From positions 1 to 64,000 of the forward strand of contig CAKUDG010000020.1 of the NCBI GenBank assembly GCA_934644965.1: a DNA stretch of 64,000 bases, in the 5' to 3' direction. The DNA comes from an uncultured Victivallales bacterium. Lineage in GTDB: Bacteria > Verrucomicrobiota > Lentisphaeria > Victivallales > UBA1829. A program made the position numbers and the translations under genes. How positions within the stretch are numbered: position 1 is the first letter of the stretch; the number at the start of each line of letters is the position of its first letter. Positions 41,929 through 51,038 of this stretch are shown here, piece after piece. A model generated the notes under the pieces. That model made no database searches, had not been told where the DNA came from, and saw nothing but the letters and a program-made list of their open reading frames with translations.

Positions 41929-43839
41929 TCAGACGCCGACAATCGCGCCGAATTTGCACGCCGCCTTGCAGGCGCCGCAGCGGATGCATTTGTCCGGATC
42001 CAGCTTATGCGGTTTCTTCAGTTCTCCCGTGATCGCGCCCACAGGGCACTTCTTCGCGCAGACGGTGCAGCCCTTGCATTTCTCCTTCAGAATTTCAGGC
42101 TTGACCAGTGCCTTGCACTGACCCGCAGGACAGGTCTTGTTCACCACATGCGCCACATATTCATCACGGAAATGGCGCAGCGTGGAAAGCACGGGATTCG
42201 GCGCCGTCTTCCCCAGTCCGCAGAGGGAGGCAATCTGAACAGCGCGGGCTGTCTCTTCCAGAAGATCGAGTGTTTCCAATGTCCCTCTGCCCTTGGTGAT
42301 ATCGTCCAGCAGCGCCAGCATCTGTTTGGTGCCTTCGCGGCAGGGAACGCACTTCCCGCAGGATTCGCTCTGGGTGAAGTGCATGAAAAATTTGGCAACC
42401 GCAACCATGCAGGTCTCCTGGTTCATGACCACAAGTCCGCCGGAACCGACCATCGCGCCGACGCTCTTCAGAGAGTCAAAGTCCAGCGGAAGATCCAGCA
42501 TGTCCTTTGTCAGACAGCCGCCCGAAGGCCCGCCGATCTGAACCGATTTGAAGTTTTCCTCAGAGGCTTTCCCGTTGGCTCCCGTGACGCCGCCGCCGAT
42601 TTCGCAGACAATTTCACGCAGCGTCGTCCCGAACGGAACTTCGATCAATCCCGTATTCGCAACGTGCCCCGTCAGGGCGAAAGTCTTCGTGCCCGGGGAA
42701 TTCGTCGGCCCCAGCTCGCGGAACTTCGCAGGGCCTTCGCGGAGAATGAACGGAACCGTCGCAAGAGTTTCCACATTGTTGATGACTGTCGGCTTCCCGA
42801 AGAGCCCTTTCTGTGCCGGGAACGGAGGTTTCGGCATCGGCATTCCGCGCTTCCCTTCGATGGAGGCCATCAGAGCGGTTTCCTCGCCGCAGACAAAGGC
42901 GCCGGCTCCTTCCATGACGGTCATGTGAAAACTCAGACCCGTTCCGAAAATATTGTCTCCGAGGATTCCGTTCGCCTCCGCGTCCGCCACCGCCTTGCGC
43001 ATGCGTTTCACGGCAAGGGGGTATTCGGCCCGGACATAGACATAGCCTTCATTCGCCTCGACTGCGCGTGCAGCAATCATCATGCCTTCGATCACCGCAT
43101 GGGGATTGCCTTCCATGACGGAACGGTCCATGAACGCGCCGGGGTCGCCTTCATCCCCGTTGCAGATGATGTATTTCTTGTCATTTTTGGAGGCGAGTGT
43201 CAGGCGCCATTTCCTGCCCGTGGGGAAGCCGCCGCCTCCGCGTCCGCGCAATCCCGAATCCTCCACAAGTTTGCAGACTTCTTCCGGAGTCATCTCCAGA
43301 TAAGCCTTCTTCGCTCCCTCATAGCCGCGGCGGGTGATGTATTCCCCGATCGAATCGGGTTCAATCGTGCAGTTCGCAAGAACAATGCGGTGCTGGCGCT
43401 TATAGAACGGAATCTCGTGCTCGGAGGCATAGCGGGCACCGTCGCTGGGATTGGTGTAGACAAGGCGTTCGATCACACGCCCCCCGAGAATCGTCTCGCT
43501 GACGATTTCGGGAACATCGGAAACTTTGACCTTGGTATACATGATTCCGTCCGGCTCGATCCGGAGAAGCGGTCCCATCTGGCAGAACCCCTGGCAGCCG
43601 CTTTTGGAAACGTAGTTCGTGCCGTCCTTCACAAGGGTTTCGTCCTCGTGCTCAATATCGATATCCACAGGAAGACCGGCTTTTTCCAGTTCGGCAGCGA
43701 GGGCGTCGCGCACCAGAAGAGAACCGTTGGCCACACAGCCGGTCCCGCCGCAGATGATGATGCGGCGCTTGACTTTTGAAAGCTTCTTCTGATAATTCTC
43801 CGCACAGGCGGCAAGATCAATTGTGGAAACAGACATCAT
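41929..43839 (-). CDS. hydB: Hydrogenase NADH-binding subunit HydB (NuoF-like)
   Basis: The 636-residue flavoprotein has an N-terminal thioredoxin-like [2Fe-2S] segment (GGTGCVANGS, SGCQGFCQMGP). The NuoF core follows with the FMN/NADH site (RGRGGGGFPTGRKW, CNGDEGDPGAFMDR, GAYVCGEET-like GAFVCGEETAL) and a [4Fe-4S] motif (ESCGKCVPCREG). It ends with a two-cluster ferredoxin (CKGCTVCAKKCPVGAI, CIRCGACKAACKFGAI). It passes electrons between NAD(H), ferredoxin and HydA. It overlaps hydC by the ATGA junction and lies 19 bp before hydA. GAGGTGAA precedes the start. Confidence 0.95.
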   Translation of the reverse strand: MMSVSTIDLAACAENYQKKLSKVKRRIIICGGTGCVANGSLLVRDALAAELEKAGLPVDIDIEHEDETLVKDGTNYVSKSGCQGFCQMGPLLRIEPDGIMYTKVKVSDVPEIVSETILGGRVIERLVYTNPSDGARYASEHEIPFYKRQHRIVLANCTIEPDSIGEYITRRGYEGAKKAYLEMTPEEVCKLVEDSGLRGRGGGGFPTGRKWRLTLASKNDKKYIICNGDEGDPGAFMDRSVMEGNPHAVIEGMMIAARAVEANEGYVYVRAEYPLAVKRMRKAVADAEANGILGDNIFGTGLSFHMTVMEGAGAFVCGEETALMASIEGKRGMPMPKPPFPAQKGLFGKPTVINNVETLATVPFILREGPAKFRELGPTNSPGTKTFALTGHVANTGLIEVPFGTTLREIVCEIGGGVTGANGKASEENFKSVQIGGPSGGCLTKDMLDLPLDFDSLKSVGAMVGSGGLVVMNQETCMVAVAKFFMHFTQSESCGKCVPCREGTKQMLALLDDITKGRGTLETLDLLEETARAVQIASLCGLGKTAPNPVLSTLRHFRDEYVAHVVNKTCPAGQCKALVKPEILKEKCKGCTVCAKKCPVGAITGELKKPHKLDPDKCIRCGACKAACKFGAIVGV

Positions 43840-44348
43840 TTCACCTCTTTCTTCTCATGAGCCAGGACGGCATCAATGATTCCGGGCACATCCGAAGCCT
43901 TCACCTGCCCGTGAACTTCTTCTCCGACGATCATCACGGGCGCAAGACCACACGCTCCAAGACAGCTGACCGTCTCCACCGTGAACAGCATGTCTTCCGT
44001 GCTGTTTTTGCCTTCCTTGATCCCGAGCTTTTCCCGGACCGCATCCAGAATCAGCATGGAGCCCTTCACGTGACAGGCCGTCCCGTCACAGAGCTTCACA
44101 ATGTATTTCCCTTTGGGCTTCAGGGCGAAATGGGCGTAGAACGTGGCCACTCCGTAGACCCTCGCGGCGGGAAGACCGACGGACTTCGCTATGTAGCTGA
44201 GCAGATCCTGGGACAGCCATTTATACTTTTCCTGCACCTGCTGAAGAATCGGGACAAGGCGTGCTTTATCGTAATGATTCGCCTTGAGCACTTCCTCGGC
44301 ATCCTCCATCCATGCGGCCACTTCCGCGGCCTTCTCCGTCATATCCAT
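43836..44348 (-). CDS. hydC: Hydrogenase subunit HydC (NuoE-like)
   Basis: This 170-residue NuoE-family thioredoxin-like [2Fe-2S] protein shows the four cysteines as CDGTACHVKGS and ETVSCLGACGLAPV. It begins with a helical part (VPILQQVQEKYKWLSQDLLSYIAKSVGL). It accepts or donates electrons in the HydABC complex. It is the first gene of the operon; a strong AAGGAGGAAACT precedes the ATG. It also resembles HndA of NADP-reducing hydrogenases, but gene order and HydB type favour HydABC. Confidence 0.94.
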   Translation of the reverse strand: MDMTEKAAEVAAWMEDAEEVLKANHYDKARLVPILQQVQEKYKWLSQDLLSYIAKSVGLPAARVYGVATFYAHFALKPKGKYIVKLCDGTACHVKGSMLILDAVREKLGIKEGKNSTEDMLFTVETVSCLGACGLAPVMIVGEEVHGQVKASDVPGIIDAVLAHEKKEVK

Positions 44349-44869
44349 AGTTTCCTCCTTGATATGGATGATATTCCGACGTCTGTTGTCTATTGCATTT
44401 TCATCTTGTCATTTTCATTGTCATTTTCTGCATTCTCTCTCCATTCCGCCGGGATTCTCCGTTTTTCTGCGGCGGAGGCGCTTAGCTCAAAAACGCAATG
44501 CGCCACCTTGACCTGACCGTCCATTCGGGAGAAAAAACATTTCCCAAAGTTTCCGTCCTGTTTCCGCCGCAGAAAAAAAGCGGAAAAACAACGAGTCCAA
44601 GCTCTTTGCAGCTCCGAGGGGGAAAAACAGAAAACAGATTCCAGCGTGATTTATTTCACATTATAATATGATACTCTCCACCCGAAAATTCAAGTCTTCT
44701 CTCAAAAAAAACAAATGAGGAGGCCGCAATCGCTACTTTTTTCACAGCTGACGCAGAAAACGGGGGAAGTCCCCCTCTGTTCCAGGTCCCCCGAAAAGGA
44801 GTTTTCAGAGTCATCTCTTTCAGGAGACCACATGAAGAAAATTCCTTTTTTTTCTTTGCAGACACTGGA
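44349..44869. other. Intergenic region between divergent hydrogenase operon and FAD gene
   Basis: About 520 bp without a recognised gene. It should contain the hydABC promoter, but I found no element near consensus. Short direct and inverted repeats rich in GCGGA (for example CGCCGCAG/CTGCGGCGG-like around 44470 and 44570) are present. Confidence 0.4.
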
Positions 44870-44898
44870 TTGACACGTTTCAGAGGGTATTGTATACT
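44870..44898 (+). promoter_or_regulatory. Strong sigma70-type promoter before the FAD oxidoreductase
   Basis: A perfect TTGACA (44870-44875), 17 bp, then TATACT (44893-44898). A partial dyad (GTATTGTATAC and GATACAAG further on) overlaps the -10 and start region and may be a regulator site. The 5' leader to the start codon would be about 185 nt, unusually long. Confidence 0.7.
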
Positions 44899-45090
44899 TT
44901 ACACACCCTGCATACACGATACAAGAAACAGATGTGAAAAGTGAAATCAAAAACAGGCAGGCAGAAAAACTGATCAAAGACAAATCTCTGACTCAGAGAT
45001 GATGACAGAGATGATGAGAAGATCGGAACCAGAACCCCATGGGGACAACGCATGAAGCGCCCCCCTGACAATCAATGGAGATGTCGCAAA

Positions 45091-46830
45091 ATGAATATGG
45101 ATTCTTTTCAGACGGTATCACTGCAAACAGAATTCTGCGTGGTGGGCGGAGGAATCGCCGGGGTTTGCGCGGCAGTTGCGGCGGCCCGCAGAGGAGTGAA
45201 AACAGTTATCATCCAGGATCGTCCGATGCTCGGAGGGAACGCCTCCTCGGAAATCCGGATGTGGATCAGCGGAGCGCAGATCCGCAATCCGGAAATGAAG
45301 GAAAGCGGTCTTGTGGAGGAAATCCAGCTGGAAAATCTCCGCTGGAATCCTCTTCTCAGCTATAACATCTGGGATCATGTACTGATTGATTTTGTCAAAA
45401 GGGAATCGAATATCACGCTTCTGCTGAACTGTACCTGCGACGGACTCGAGATGGATGGAAACCGGATCCGCAGCGTCACGGCATGGCAGCTCACGACGCA
45501 GAAGAAGTATACGGTCGAAGCCGATTATTTCGCGGACTGCTCCGGCGATTCCGTACTGCGCATTTCAGGAGCCGAATTCCGTGTCGGACGCGAAGCGAGA
45601 AGTGAATTCAATGAGAGTCATGCTCCCGAAGTCGCCGACCGCAAAACCATGGGCAGCTCCATCCTGATCCAGACCAAATACACCGACAATCACAAACCCT
45701 TCACCACCCCTCCCTGGGCCCATGTCTTCAAGGAGAAAGGCTTCCACCGCTCGCTCGACCCGTATGACAATTTCTGGTGGATCGAAACCGGCGGGGAACA
45801 GGACACCATCGCCGATGCGGAGGAAATCCGCGATGATCTGCTGAAAATCGTCTACGGTGTCTGGGATCTGGTGAAGAACGGATCCAAAGGGATCGGGAAG
45901 AATTTCGACATCGAATGGATCGGGATTCTCCCCGGAAAACGGGAAAGCATCCGTTATGTGGGAGATGTCATTCTGAATCAGAACGATGTGGAACGCCAGG
46001 GCCGTTTTGAAGACGTTGTCGGATACGGCGGATGGTCCATGGACGATCACAATCCTGCGGCCTTCTATTATGAAGGCGCGCCGACCATTTTCCATCCCGC
46101 GCCCTCCCCCTACGGCATTCCCTTCCGCTGTCTCTATTCCAAAAACATTGAAAATTTGTACTTCGCGGGCCGCAATATTTCGGCAACGCACATGGCCATG
46201 AGTTCGACGCGTGTGATGGGAACCTGCGCGGTTCTGGGACAGGCTGTCGGGACAGCCGTCGCCATCGGCGTCCGGGACGGACTCAAACCGCGCGAGATCT
46301 ACGAAAAACGCATCTCCGAACTCCAGGCCAATCTCATGGATGATGATGCATTCCTGCCCTTCCGCAAGCGTGAAATCCCGGAAATCTCCCGCAATGCAAA
46401 ACTTTCCGCCGATTCGGAAGACGATGTGGAAATTCTCCGTTCCGGACTGGAACGTCAGCTCAACGGGGAATCCAACTGCTTCACCTGCGATTTCGGCACC
46501 AGCATCGAATACTCCTTCGACACTCCTGTGACGGTCTCTTCCGCCCGGATCGTCTTTGACAGCGACCTTGTCAACAACCTCAAGCAGATGCGCTGCCATT
46601 ACCCGAAAAACCAGCCGGATGCGGAACTGCCGGAAACGCTGGTCAAGGAATTCGCCCTCGAAATTCTTCCCGCTGAATCCGATGAATGGGAGGAAGTCTC
46701 TTATTGCGAAGACAATTACAAGCGTCTGGTAAAAATTCCTGTGAACAGGAAAGTTTCCGCCGTCCGTCTGATTCCCGAGGCGTCCTGGGGCGGAAACAAG
46801 GCGAGGATCTTTGCTTTCGATGTCTGCTGA
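45091..46830 (+). CDS. FAD-dependent oxidoreductase (FAD_oxidored family)
   Basis: The 579-residue protein opens with an FAD-binding Rossmann motif (CVVGGGIAGVCAAVAAARRG, from residue 13) and the family hallmark MLGGNASSEIRMW. FAD contacts recur near YFAGRNISATHMAMSSTRVMGTCAVLGQAVG. The last 130 residues form a beta-rich module. Such proteins are abundant in Lentisphaerota and Planctomycetota, often near glycan-degradation genes, but their substrates are unknown. The start is ATG-Asn-Met-Asp with GGAG ten bases upstream; an in-frame ATG at 45052 is less likely. The stop overlaps the start of the cupin gene. Confidence 0.88.
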   Translation: MNMDSFQTVSLQTEFCVVGGGIAGVCAAVAAARRGVKTVIIQDRPMLGGNASSEIRMWISGAQIRNPEMKESGLVEEIQLENLRWNPLLSYNIWDHVLIDFVKRESNITLLLNCTCDGLEMDGNRIRSVTAWQLTTQKKYTVEADYFADCSGDSVLRISGAEFRVGREARSEFNESHAPEVADRKTMGSSILIQTKYTDNHKPFTTPPWAHVFKEKGFHRSLDPYDNFWWIETGGEQDTIADAEEIRDDLLKIVYGVWDLVKNGSKGIGKNFDIEWIGILPGKRESIRYVGDVILNQNDVERQGRFEDVVGYGGWSMDDHNPAAFYYEGAPTIFHPAPSPYGIPFRCLYSKNIENLYFAGRNISATHMAMSSTRVMGTCAVLGQAVGTAVAIGVRDGLKPREIYEKRISELQANLMDDDAFLPFRKREIPEISRNAKLSADSEDDVEILRSGLERQLNGESNCFTCDFGTSIEYSFDTPVTVSSARIVFDSDLVNNLKQMRCHYPKNQPDAELPETLVKEFALEILPAESDEWEEVSYCEDNYKRLVKIPVNRKVSAVRLIPEASWGGNKARIFAFDVC

Positions 46831-47395
46831 AAAGAGGATTCGCCATTCCATGTCGAGCTCTTGTCCAGAAGACGATCTGATTGCCGCTCTGCGTCTGCAC
46901 GGGACGCTGGGCGGTTTTTTCCGGAATCGGCGCGAACTCTTCCGTTCCGTCGTGAAAACCCAGGCGTCAAAGCAGAGAAATGCCTCCAGCAGCGCCCTCT
47001 TCCTGCTGCGGAAGGATGCGCTGCCTGAAATCTGGTATCAGCTGCGGACGGACGAACTGCTTGTACATCATGCAGGAGCCTCCCTGACTGTCCGAATGAT
47101 ACATCCGGACGGAGCCTGTGAGGAACAGGCGGTCGGACCGGACATCCTCAGCGGAGAACTCCCGCAGTGTTTCGTCCCCGCCTGGACGTGGCGAAGACTC
47201 CTCCTGCCGGAGGACGGGAAATCATCGGAATATTCCTGGGGGCTGTACGGATCTTTCGTTTCGCCCGGATTCGATCCGGCGGATTATTCGGAAACGGCGG
47301 AAGCGGAGCTGGGAAAACGCGTCCGCCCCCAGGGAACAACAGAGGATTTCATCAGCTTGCCGGAGGAATGGAAGATCACTCCATTTTTTCAATGA
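46820..47395 (+). CDS. Cupin_5 (DUF985) family protein
   Basis: The protein is about 191 residues and carries the DUF985 cupin pattern: a front helix (DDLIAALRLHGTLGGFFR), ASSSALFLLRKDALPEIWYQLRTDELLVHHAGASLTVRMIHPDG, then PQCFVPAWTWRRLLLP and YSWGLYGSFVSPGFDPADY. Usual relatives read EGGYYRETYRS; here GGFFRNRRELFRS replaces it. Cupins of this family may bind a metal and a sugar-like ligand; function is unknown. The start at 46820 overlaps the end of the FAD gene; ATG 46850 is an alternative. Its 3' end overlaps the convergent mgtC gene by 20 bp. Confidence 0.8.
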   Translation: MSAEKRIRHSMSSSCPEDDLIAALRLHGTLGGFFRNRRELFRSVVKTQASKQRNASSSALFLLRKDALPEIWYQLRTDELLVHHAGASLTVRMIHPDGACEEQAVGPDILSGELPQCFVPAWTWRRLLLPEDGKSSEYSWGLYGSFVSPGFDPADYSETAEAELGKRVRPQGTTEDFISLPEEWKITPFFQ

Positions 47396-48044
47396 CAATG
47401 TCATCGAACTGCTGCATGAAACGCAGCAGATGGTTTTCATCGCGGCTTTCCCGTTCCCGGATGTACATTTTCACGCGGAGCATCTCTTCTCCTCCGGAAG
47501 TGACGTCTCCGCCGACGGAAAAGCTGATGATATGGTAATCGTTTGCATTGAGTTCATTGGTAATCCGGATCAGGTTGTCGCGGTTTTTCGTGAGGAAGAC
47601 GATGAAAGTGCATTTTGTCTTGAAGTTCCGGAGGAAGAAGCGGAGCACTTCAAGCCCGATCAGTGTCAGGAGCGTCGCCGCGATCCCGAGTGTGTAGAGA
47701 CCGCCTCCGACGGCAAGACCGATTCCCGCAACCACCCAGAGTCCCGCGGCAGTCGTCAAACCGCGGACGAACTGTTTCTGCATCATGATCGTCCCCGCGC
47801 CGATAAAACCGATTCCGCTCACCACCTGGGCGGCCACACGGCTCGGATCCAGGCCCACCCCCTGCACTTTCAGGATATCTTCAAAGCCCCACTGTGACAC
47901 CATCATGATCAGAGCACTGCCAAGGGAAACCAGAAAATGAGTCCTTGTCCCCGCCTCCTTCGCCCGGTATTCGCGATCTAATCCGACCAGCGCTCCGAGA
48001 ATGCCGGCAATCACAAGCCTGAATATGAATTCTCCTGTCATCAT
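47376..48044 (-). CDS. MgtC/SapB-family membrane protein
   Basis: This 222-residue protein has four to five N-terminal transmembrane helices with the MgtC signature (GALVGLDREYRAKEAGTRTHFLVSLGSAL, then VVSGIGFIGAGTIM and GLTTAAGLWVVAGIGLAVG). A C-terminal cytosolic ACT-like domain follows (about 145-222, CTFIVFLTKNRDNLIRITNEL). MgtC proteins help survival at low Mg2+ and can inhibit the F-ATPase; the housekeeping role of SapB-type members is unclear. The start has GGGAAGAGGA eight bases upstream. A consensus-like promoter lies 60 bp before it. Confidence 0.9.
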   Translation of the reverse strand: MMTGEFIFRLVIAGILGALVGLDREYRAKEAGTRTHFLVSLGSALIMMVSQWGFEDILKVQGVGLDPSRVAAQVVSGIGFIGAGTIMMQKQFVRGLTTAAGLWVVAGIGLAVGGGLYTLGIAATLLTLIGLEVLRFFLRNFKTKCTFIVFLTKNRDNLIRITNELNANDYHIISFSVGGDVTSGGEEMLRVKMYIRERESRDENHLLRFMQQFDDIVIEKME

Positions 48045-48100
48045 GGTGAATATCCTCTTCCCTGCGTGTTTTTTCATTCCGCTTTTTGCTGGAACCGGGT

Positions 48101-48128
48101 ATTATAGCATTGTGCTTTTCTTTTTCAA
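48101..48128 (-). promoter_or_regulatory. Promoter of the mgtC-like gene
   Basis: On the minus strand TTGAAA (48128-48123), 16 bp, TATAAT (48106-48101); the start codon is about 55 bp further on. Confidence 0.65.
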
Positions 48129-48479
48129 GCATTCTCTGTTTTTCTAAGAAAACGCTGTGAAAACTGCGGGCGGGAAAAAGGAAGCGGACAAGATCACAAG
48201 AATTTTCTTTTTTTCCTTCCCCGCCTCTGCTTTCCCCACTCCCCGCTCCGCCGGGGAAAAACGCCGCAGAAAAAAATGGGAGTCGGGATAAATACTGGAA
48301 AACAAAAGGAAAAATTTTCCTCGGCGATTGCCTGAACTACGGAAAAGAGCTATCTTAACTCCGTTATTTCAGGGCGGAAGGAAAGGAATCCCCCTTTCTT
48401 TTCTCTTTGCCCATGCCATTTCATATATCTTTTATCTTTCCCGGGGAAACAAAATATTGAACAGCAGGAGACACGCCCC
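48129..48479. other. Intergenic region, no gene recognised
   Basis: About 350 bp between the divergent mgtC promoter and a sialidase-like gene; A-rich and C/T-rich stretches only. AGGAG lies before the downstream start codon. Confidence 0.4.
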
Positions 48480-49679
48480 ATGCCGATCAAAGCAGCCAAA
48501 GCGGAACGGATCCGGAAAATGCAGACGGAAATATTGAAGGAATATGCGGATCTTGCCCTCAAGCCCCCCGTCATCCGCTCTCCGGTACCGAAACGCTACT
48601 GGCCGGAAATGGACCGCTACACCATGAGCTGCGGCTTCACACGGACTCCGGGAGGACGAATCTGGCTTGCCTGGTTCGGAATCGAAGACGGAGCCGGAGC
48701 AGTCCTCCTGATGAAGCATAGCGATGACGAGGGCGAAAGCTGGAGCGATCCGGAATTCCTGATAGATCCCGGCTTCACACCTTCCGGGATTCACATTTCA
48801 GCTCTGGTGGGAAATGTCTGGACGGAGCCTTCCGGACGGCTCCGGGTCTTTTTCACGCAGAGCATCGGATATTTTGACGGGCGGGCAGGCTGCTGGAGCG
48901 CGGTCTGTGAAAATCCCGATGCGGAGAAGCCCGTCTGGAGCTGTCCCTCCCGGATCTGGCACGGGGCGGGACTGAACAAGCCGACAATTCTTTCAAACGG
49001 CGAATGGCTTCTGCCGCTTTCTCTCTGGCCGCGCCGCCTGATCTGCGCTCTCCCGGGGAAATTCCCTTCGGGTCTGGTGGAGGATTGCCTCTATGCCGAA
49101 CTGGATGAGTTCCGGGGAGCCAATGTGCTGAGCTCCGCCGACGGCGGAAAATCCTGGGAACTCCGGGGACGCCAGAAAGCCACGGACGCCCTCTTCGACG
49201 AAAACATGATCCTCGAAAAAAAGGATGGATCCCTGAAAATGTATGCGCGCGATTCTTTCGGGATTGTCAGCTGCGTCTCCGCCGACGGCGGAAAATCCTG
49301 GTCTGTCTTCGAGCGTGAGTTTTATGCCGCGAGCGCCCGCTTCTTCCTCCGCGCCCTTCCCTCGGGAAACTGGCTGATGGTCCGTCTCGACTCCCCCGCG
49401 GAGCGCCGGGCCAACCTGACCGCATTCCTCTCCCGCGATGAAGGGAAAAGCTGGAAGGAATCCCTCGTCCTCGATCCCGGAGAAAACATCTCCTATCCCG
49501 ACGGATTCCTTCATCCCGACGGCCGAATCTTCATCCAATACGACCATCTCCGCGAACACGGGGAAATCCTGATGGCCGTCTTCACCGAGGAAGACGTCGC
49601 CGCCGGAAAAAACGTTTCGGGGAAGATGCTTCTCCGGAAACCCATTCTGCAGAGCGCAGATCTCCTGCCGGATTCCTGA
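48480..49679 (+). CDS. Sialidase-like (Asp-box beta-propeller) protein 1
   Basis: The 399-residue protein has a six-bladed propeller with clear Asp boxes (SDDEGESWSDP, SADGGKSWELRG, SADGGKSWSVFE, SRDEGKSWKES). The pattern SCGFTRTPGGRIWLAWFG opens the first blade. This is the BNR/sialidase superfamily fold common in Lentisphaerota; the Arg triad of true sialidases is not evident, so substrate and activity are open. No signal peptide is seen, unlike secreted sialidases. It is paralogous to the protein at 61680-62864 (shared RIW-W-G-EDG, SLGYFDGR/SIGYFDGR and LNKP-NGEW segments). AGGAGACACGCCCC precedes the ATG. Confidence 0.85.
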   Translation: MPIKAAKAERIRKMQTEILKEYADLALKPPVIRSPVPKRYWPEMDRYTMSCGFTRTPGGRIWLAWFGIEDGAGAVLLMKHSDDEGESWSDPEFLIDPGFTPSGIHISALVGNVWTEPSGRLRVFFTQSIGYFDGRAGCWSAVCENPDAEKPVWSCPSRIWHGAGLNKPTILSNGEWLLPLSLWPRRLICALPGKFPSGLVEDCLYAELDEFRGANVLSSADGGKSWELRGRQKATDALFDENMILEKKDGSLKMYARDSFGIVSCVSADGGKSWSVFEREFYAASARFFLRALPSGNWLMVRLDSPAERRANLTAFLSRDEGKSWKESLVLDPGENISYPDGFLHPDGRIFIQYDHLREHGEILMAVFTEEDVAAGKNVSGKMLLRKPILQSADLLPDS

Positions 49680-49691
49680 GGCGGATTTCTG

Positions 49692-49733
49692 CTGACTGGA
49701 GAAGCCTGACTGGAGAAGCCTGACTGGAGAAGA
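49692..49733 (+). repeat. Tandem repeat, three 14-bp units
   Basis: CTGACTGGAGAAGC is repeated three times (the last unit ends in A), directly after the sialidase-like gene. Confidence 0.9.
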
Positions 49734-49810
49734 TGGAAACCTGCTGCTGCCCGCCCCCCCGGGAAGAAAAAAAAGCTCCCCTGAAACAACACGCACAAAA
49801 AAACAAAAAA

Positions 49811-49855
49811 AGGATCTCCCGAAGTCCGATCACCGGGGGAGATCCTTTCTTTTTC
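49811..49855. terminator. Bidirectional terminator
   Basis: AGGATCTCCC pairs with GGGAGATCCT; T-rich on the right, A-run on the left. It separates the sialidase-like gene from the convergent thi4 gene. Confidence 0.85.
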
Positions 49856-49953
49856 GATCTTTTCCGGACAAGAGCGGAAAAGCGGAAAGAAAGCCGGAAG
49901 CGTTTCGTTTCCCTGCTTTCTTCCTCACGACAGATGGAAAATGAAGAGTTTCT

Positions 49954-50736
49954 TCAGGCTTTGAGTTTTCCGAGAATCAGAGAAGCCGCCTTTTTCCCGG
50001 ACATGAGCATGCCGCCGAAAATCGGTCCCATGCGGTAGCCGCCCATGACATTGTTAGCACTCATGCCGCAGGCGAAGAGTCCGGGGAAATACTCGCGGGT
50101 GTTTTCGACCGTGGAAGCCTCCCCGCTGTCGACCCACATGGGTTTTTCTCCGAGGATCGCCCCGGTGGGGGTGTCAAGGCGGATCTGAGCCTTGTCCACG
50201 GCCAGGTGCATGATTTCGCTCGGGTGCCCGGTCCCGTCCAGGACGCATTCGGCAATGACGGTCAGGGGATCCACGTGCATGCCGAGCCGTTCGACGGGAG
50301 TCCAGTTGATCACCAGCCCGTTGACTTTTCCATCCTTGAACACAAGGTCCTCCACGCTCACGGCGTTGAAGATTTTCGCTCCCGCCCTGAGCGCTCCGAA
50401 AATCAGACCGCTTGCCATTTCGACGGAATCAAGCGTATGGTATCCCGCAGCCTCGGGAATGGGTTGATGGCGGATGCCGAAATCATCCAGGATCGCAAGA
50501 GCGTCGTCCTGAACAACGACTTCATTGAAGAGCATTCCTCCTCCCCAGGTGCCGCCTCCGGGAGCGAGTTTCCGTTCAAAAATCGCGGTTTTGATCCCTG
50601 CGTCCGCGAGATAGCGTGCCGCGACGAGGGCCGAGGGCCCGCCCCCCACAATGGCCACGTCAATTTGAAGATTTTCCAGAAGTTTCCCGCTGAATGCGCG
50701 GACGATTGCCGACGAAATCACATTTTCAACTGACAT
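49954..50736 (-). CDS. thi4: Thi4-type thiazole synthase (sulfide-dependent type)
   Basis: This 260-residue protein of the Thi4 family makes the adenylated thiazole precursor of thiamine from NAD and glycine. It shows the dinucleotide-binding motif VAIVGGGPSALVAARYLA, then GGGTWGGGMLFN, and the C-terminal GMSANNVMGGYRMGPIFGGM. In yeast Thi4 a Cys is the sulfur donor (suicide enzyme). The matching place here reads GMHVDPL with His, as in methanogen homologues that use free sulfide and turn over repeatedly. This suits a sulfide-rich anaerobic life. No TPP riboswitch was recognised upstream. It is monocistronic. Confidence 0.92.
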   Translation of the reverse strand: MSVENVISSAIVRAFSGKLLENLQIDVAIVGGGPSALVAARYLADAGIKTAIFERKLAPGGGTWGGGMLFNEVVVQDDALAILDDFGIRHQPIPEAAGYHTLDSVEMASGLIFGALRAGAKIFNAVSVEDLVFKDGKVNGLVINWTPVERLGMHVDPLTVIAECVLDGTGHPSEIMHLAVDKAQIRLDTPTGAILGEKPMWVDSGEASTVENTREYFPGLFACGMSANNVMGGYRMGPIFGGMLMSGKKAASLILGKLKA

Positions 50737-51038
50737 CTCTGCTGTTCTTTCTCAGTTTTGAATGCGGGAAAAAGAAGATCCGGTATCAAATCCCGTTCTT
50801 CATGATCCCGCGTTTAGCACTTTTCCCGTTATCCGTTTGTTCTGCGCTGTAAAGAGAAGTAATATAACGGGGAGGCCAGCTTTTTTCAAGGTTTTCCACA
50901 AGAGGAGAGGCGTATCTGCCGCGGGAGCATGAGGGAGCGTCCCCTCTTCCCGCGGAGGAGGGGTGCGGAACGGGAGAAGGAAAATGGAGGAAAAATACAA
51001 AGAGCGCACGTGCGAGCGTGCAGGATCTTCATCCTCCG
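50737..51038. other. Intergenic region upstream of thi4
   Basis: About 300 bp. I looked for a TPP riboswitch (CTGAGA and the pyrophosphate-binding segment) and saw none. Small hairpins occur near 51010-51035, after the aroA stop. Confidence 0.45.

Noticed and set aside
41797..43779. A 660-residue plus-strand frame opposite hydB
   Set aside because: Antisense to a fully conserved NuoF-type subunit; His/Arg-rich, no domain.
50737..51038. A TPP riboswitch upstream of thi4
   Set aside because: The expected CTGAGA and downstream conserved segments are absent.
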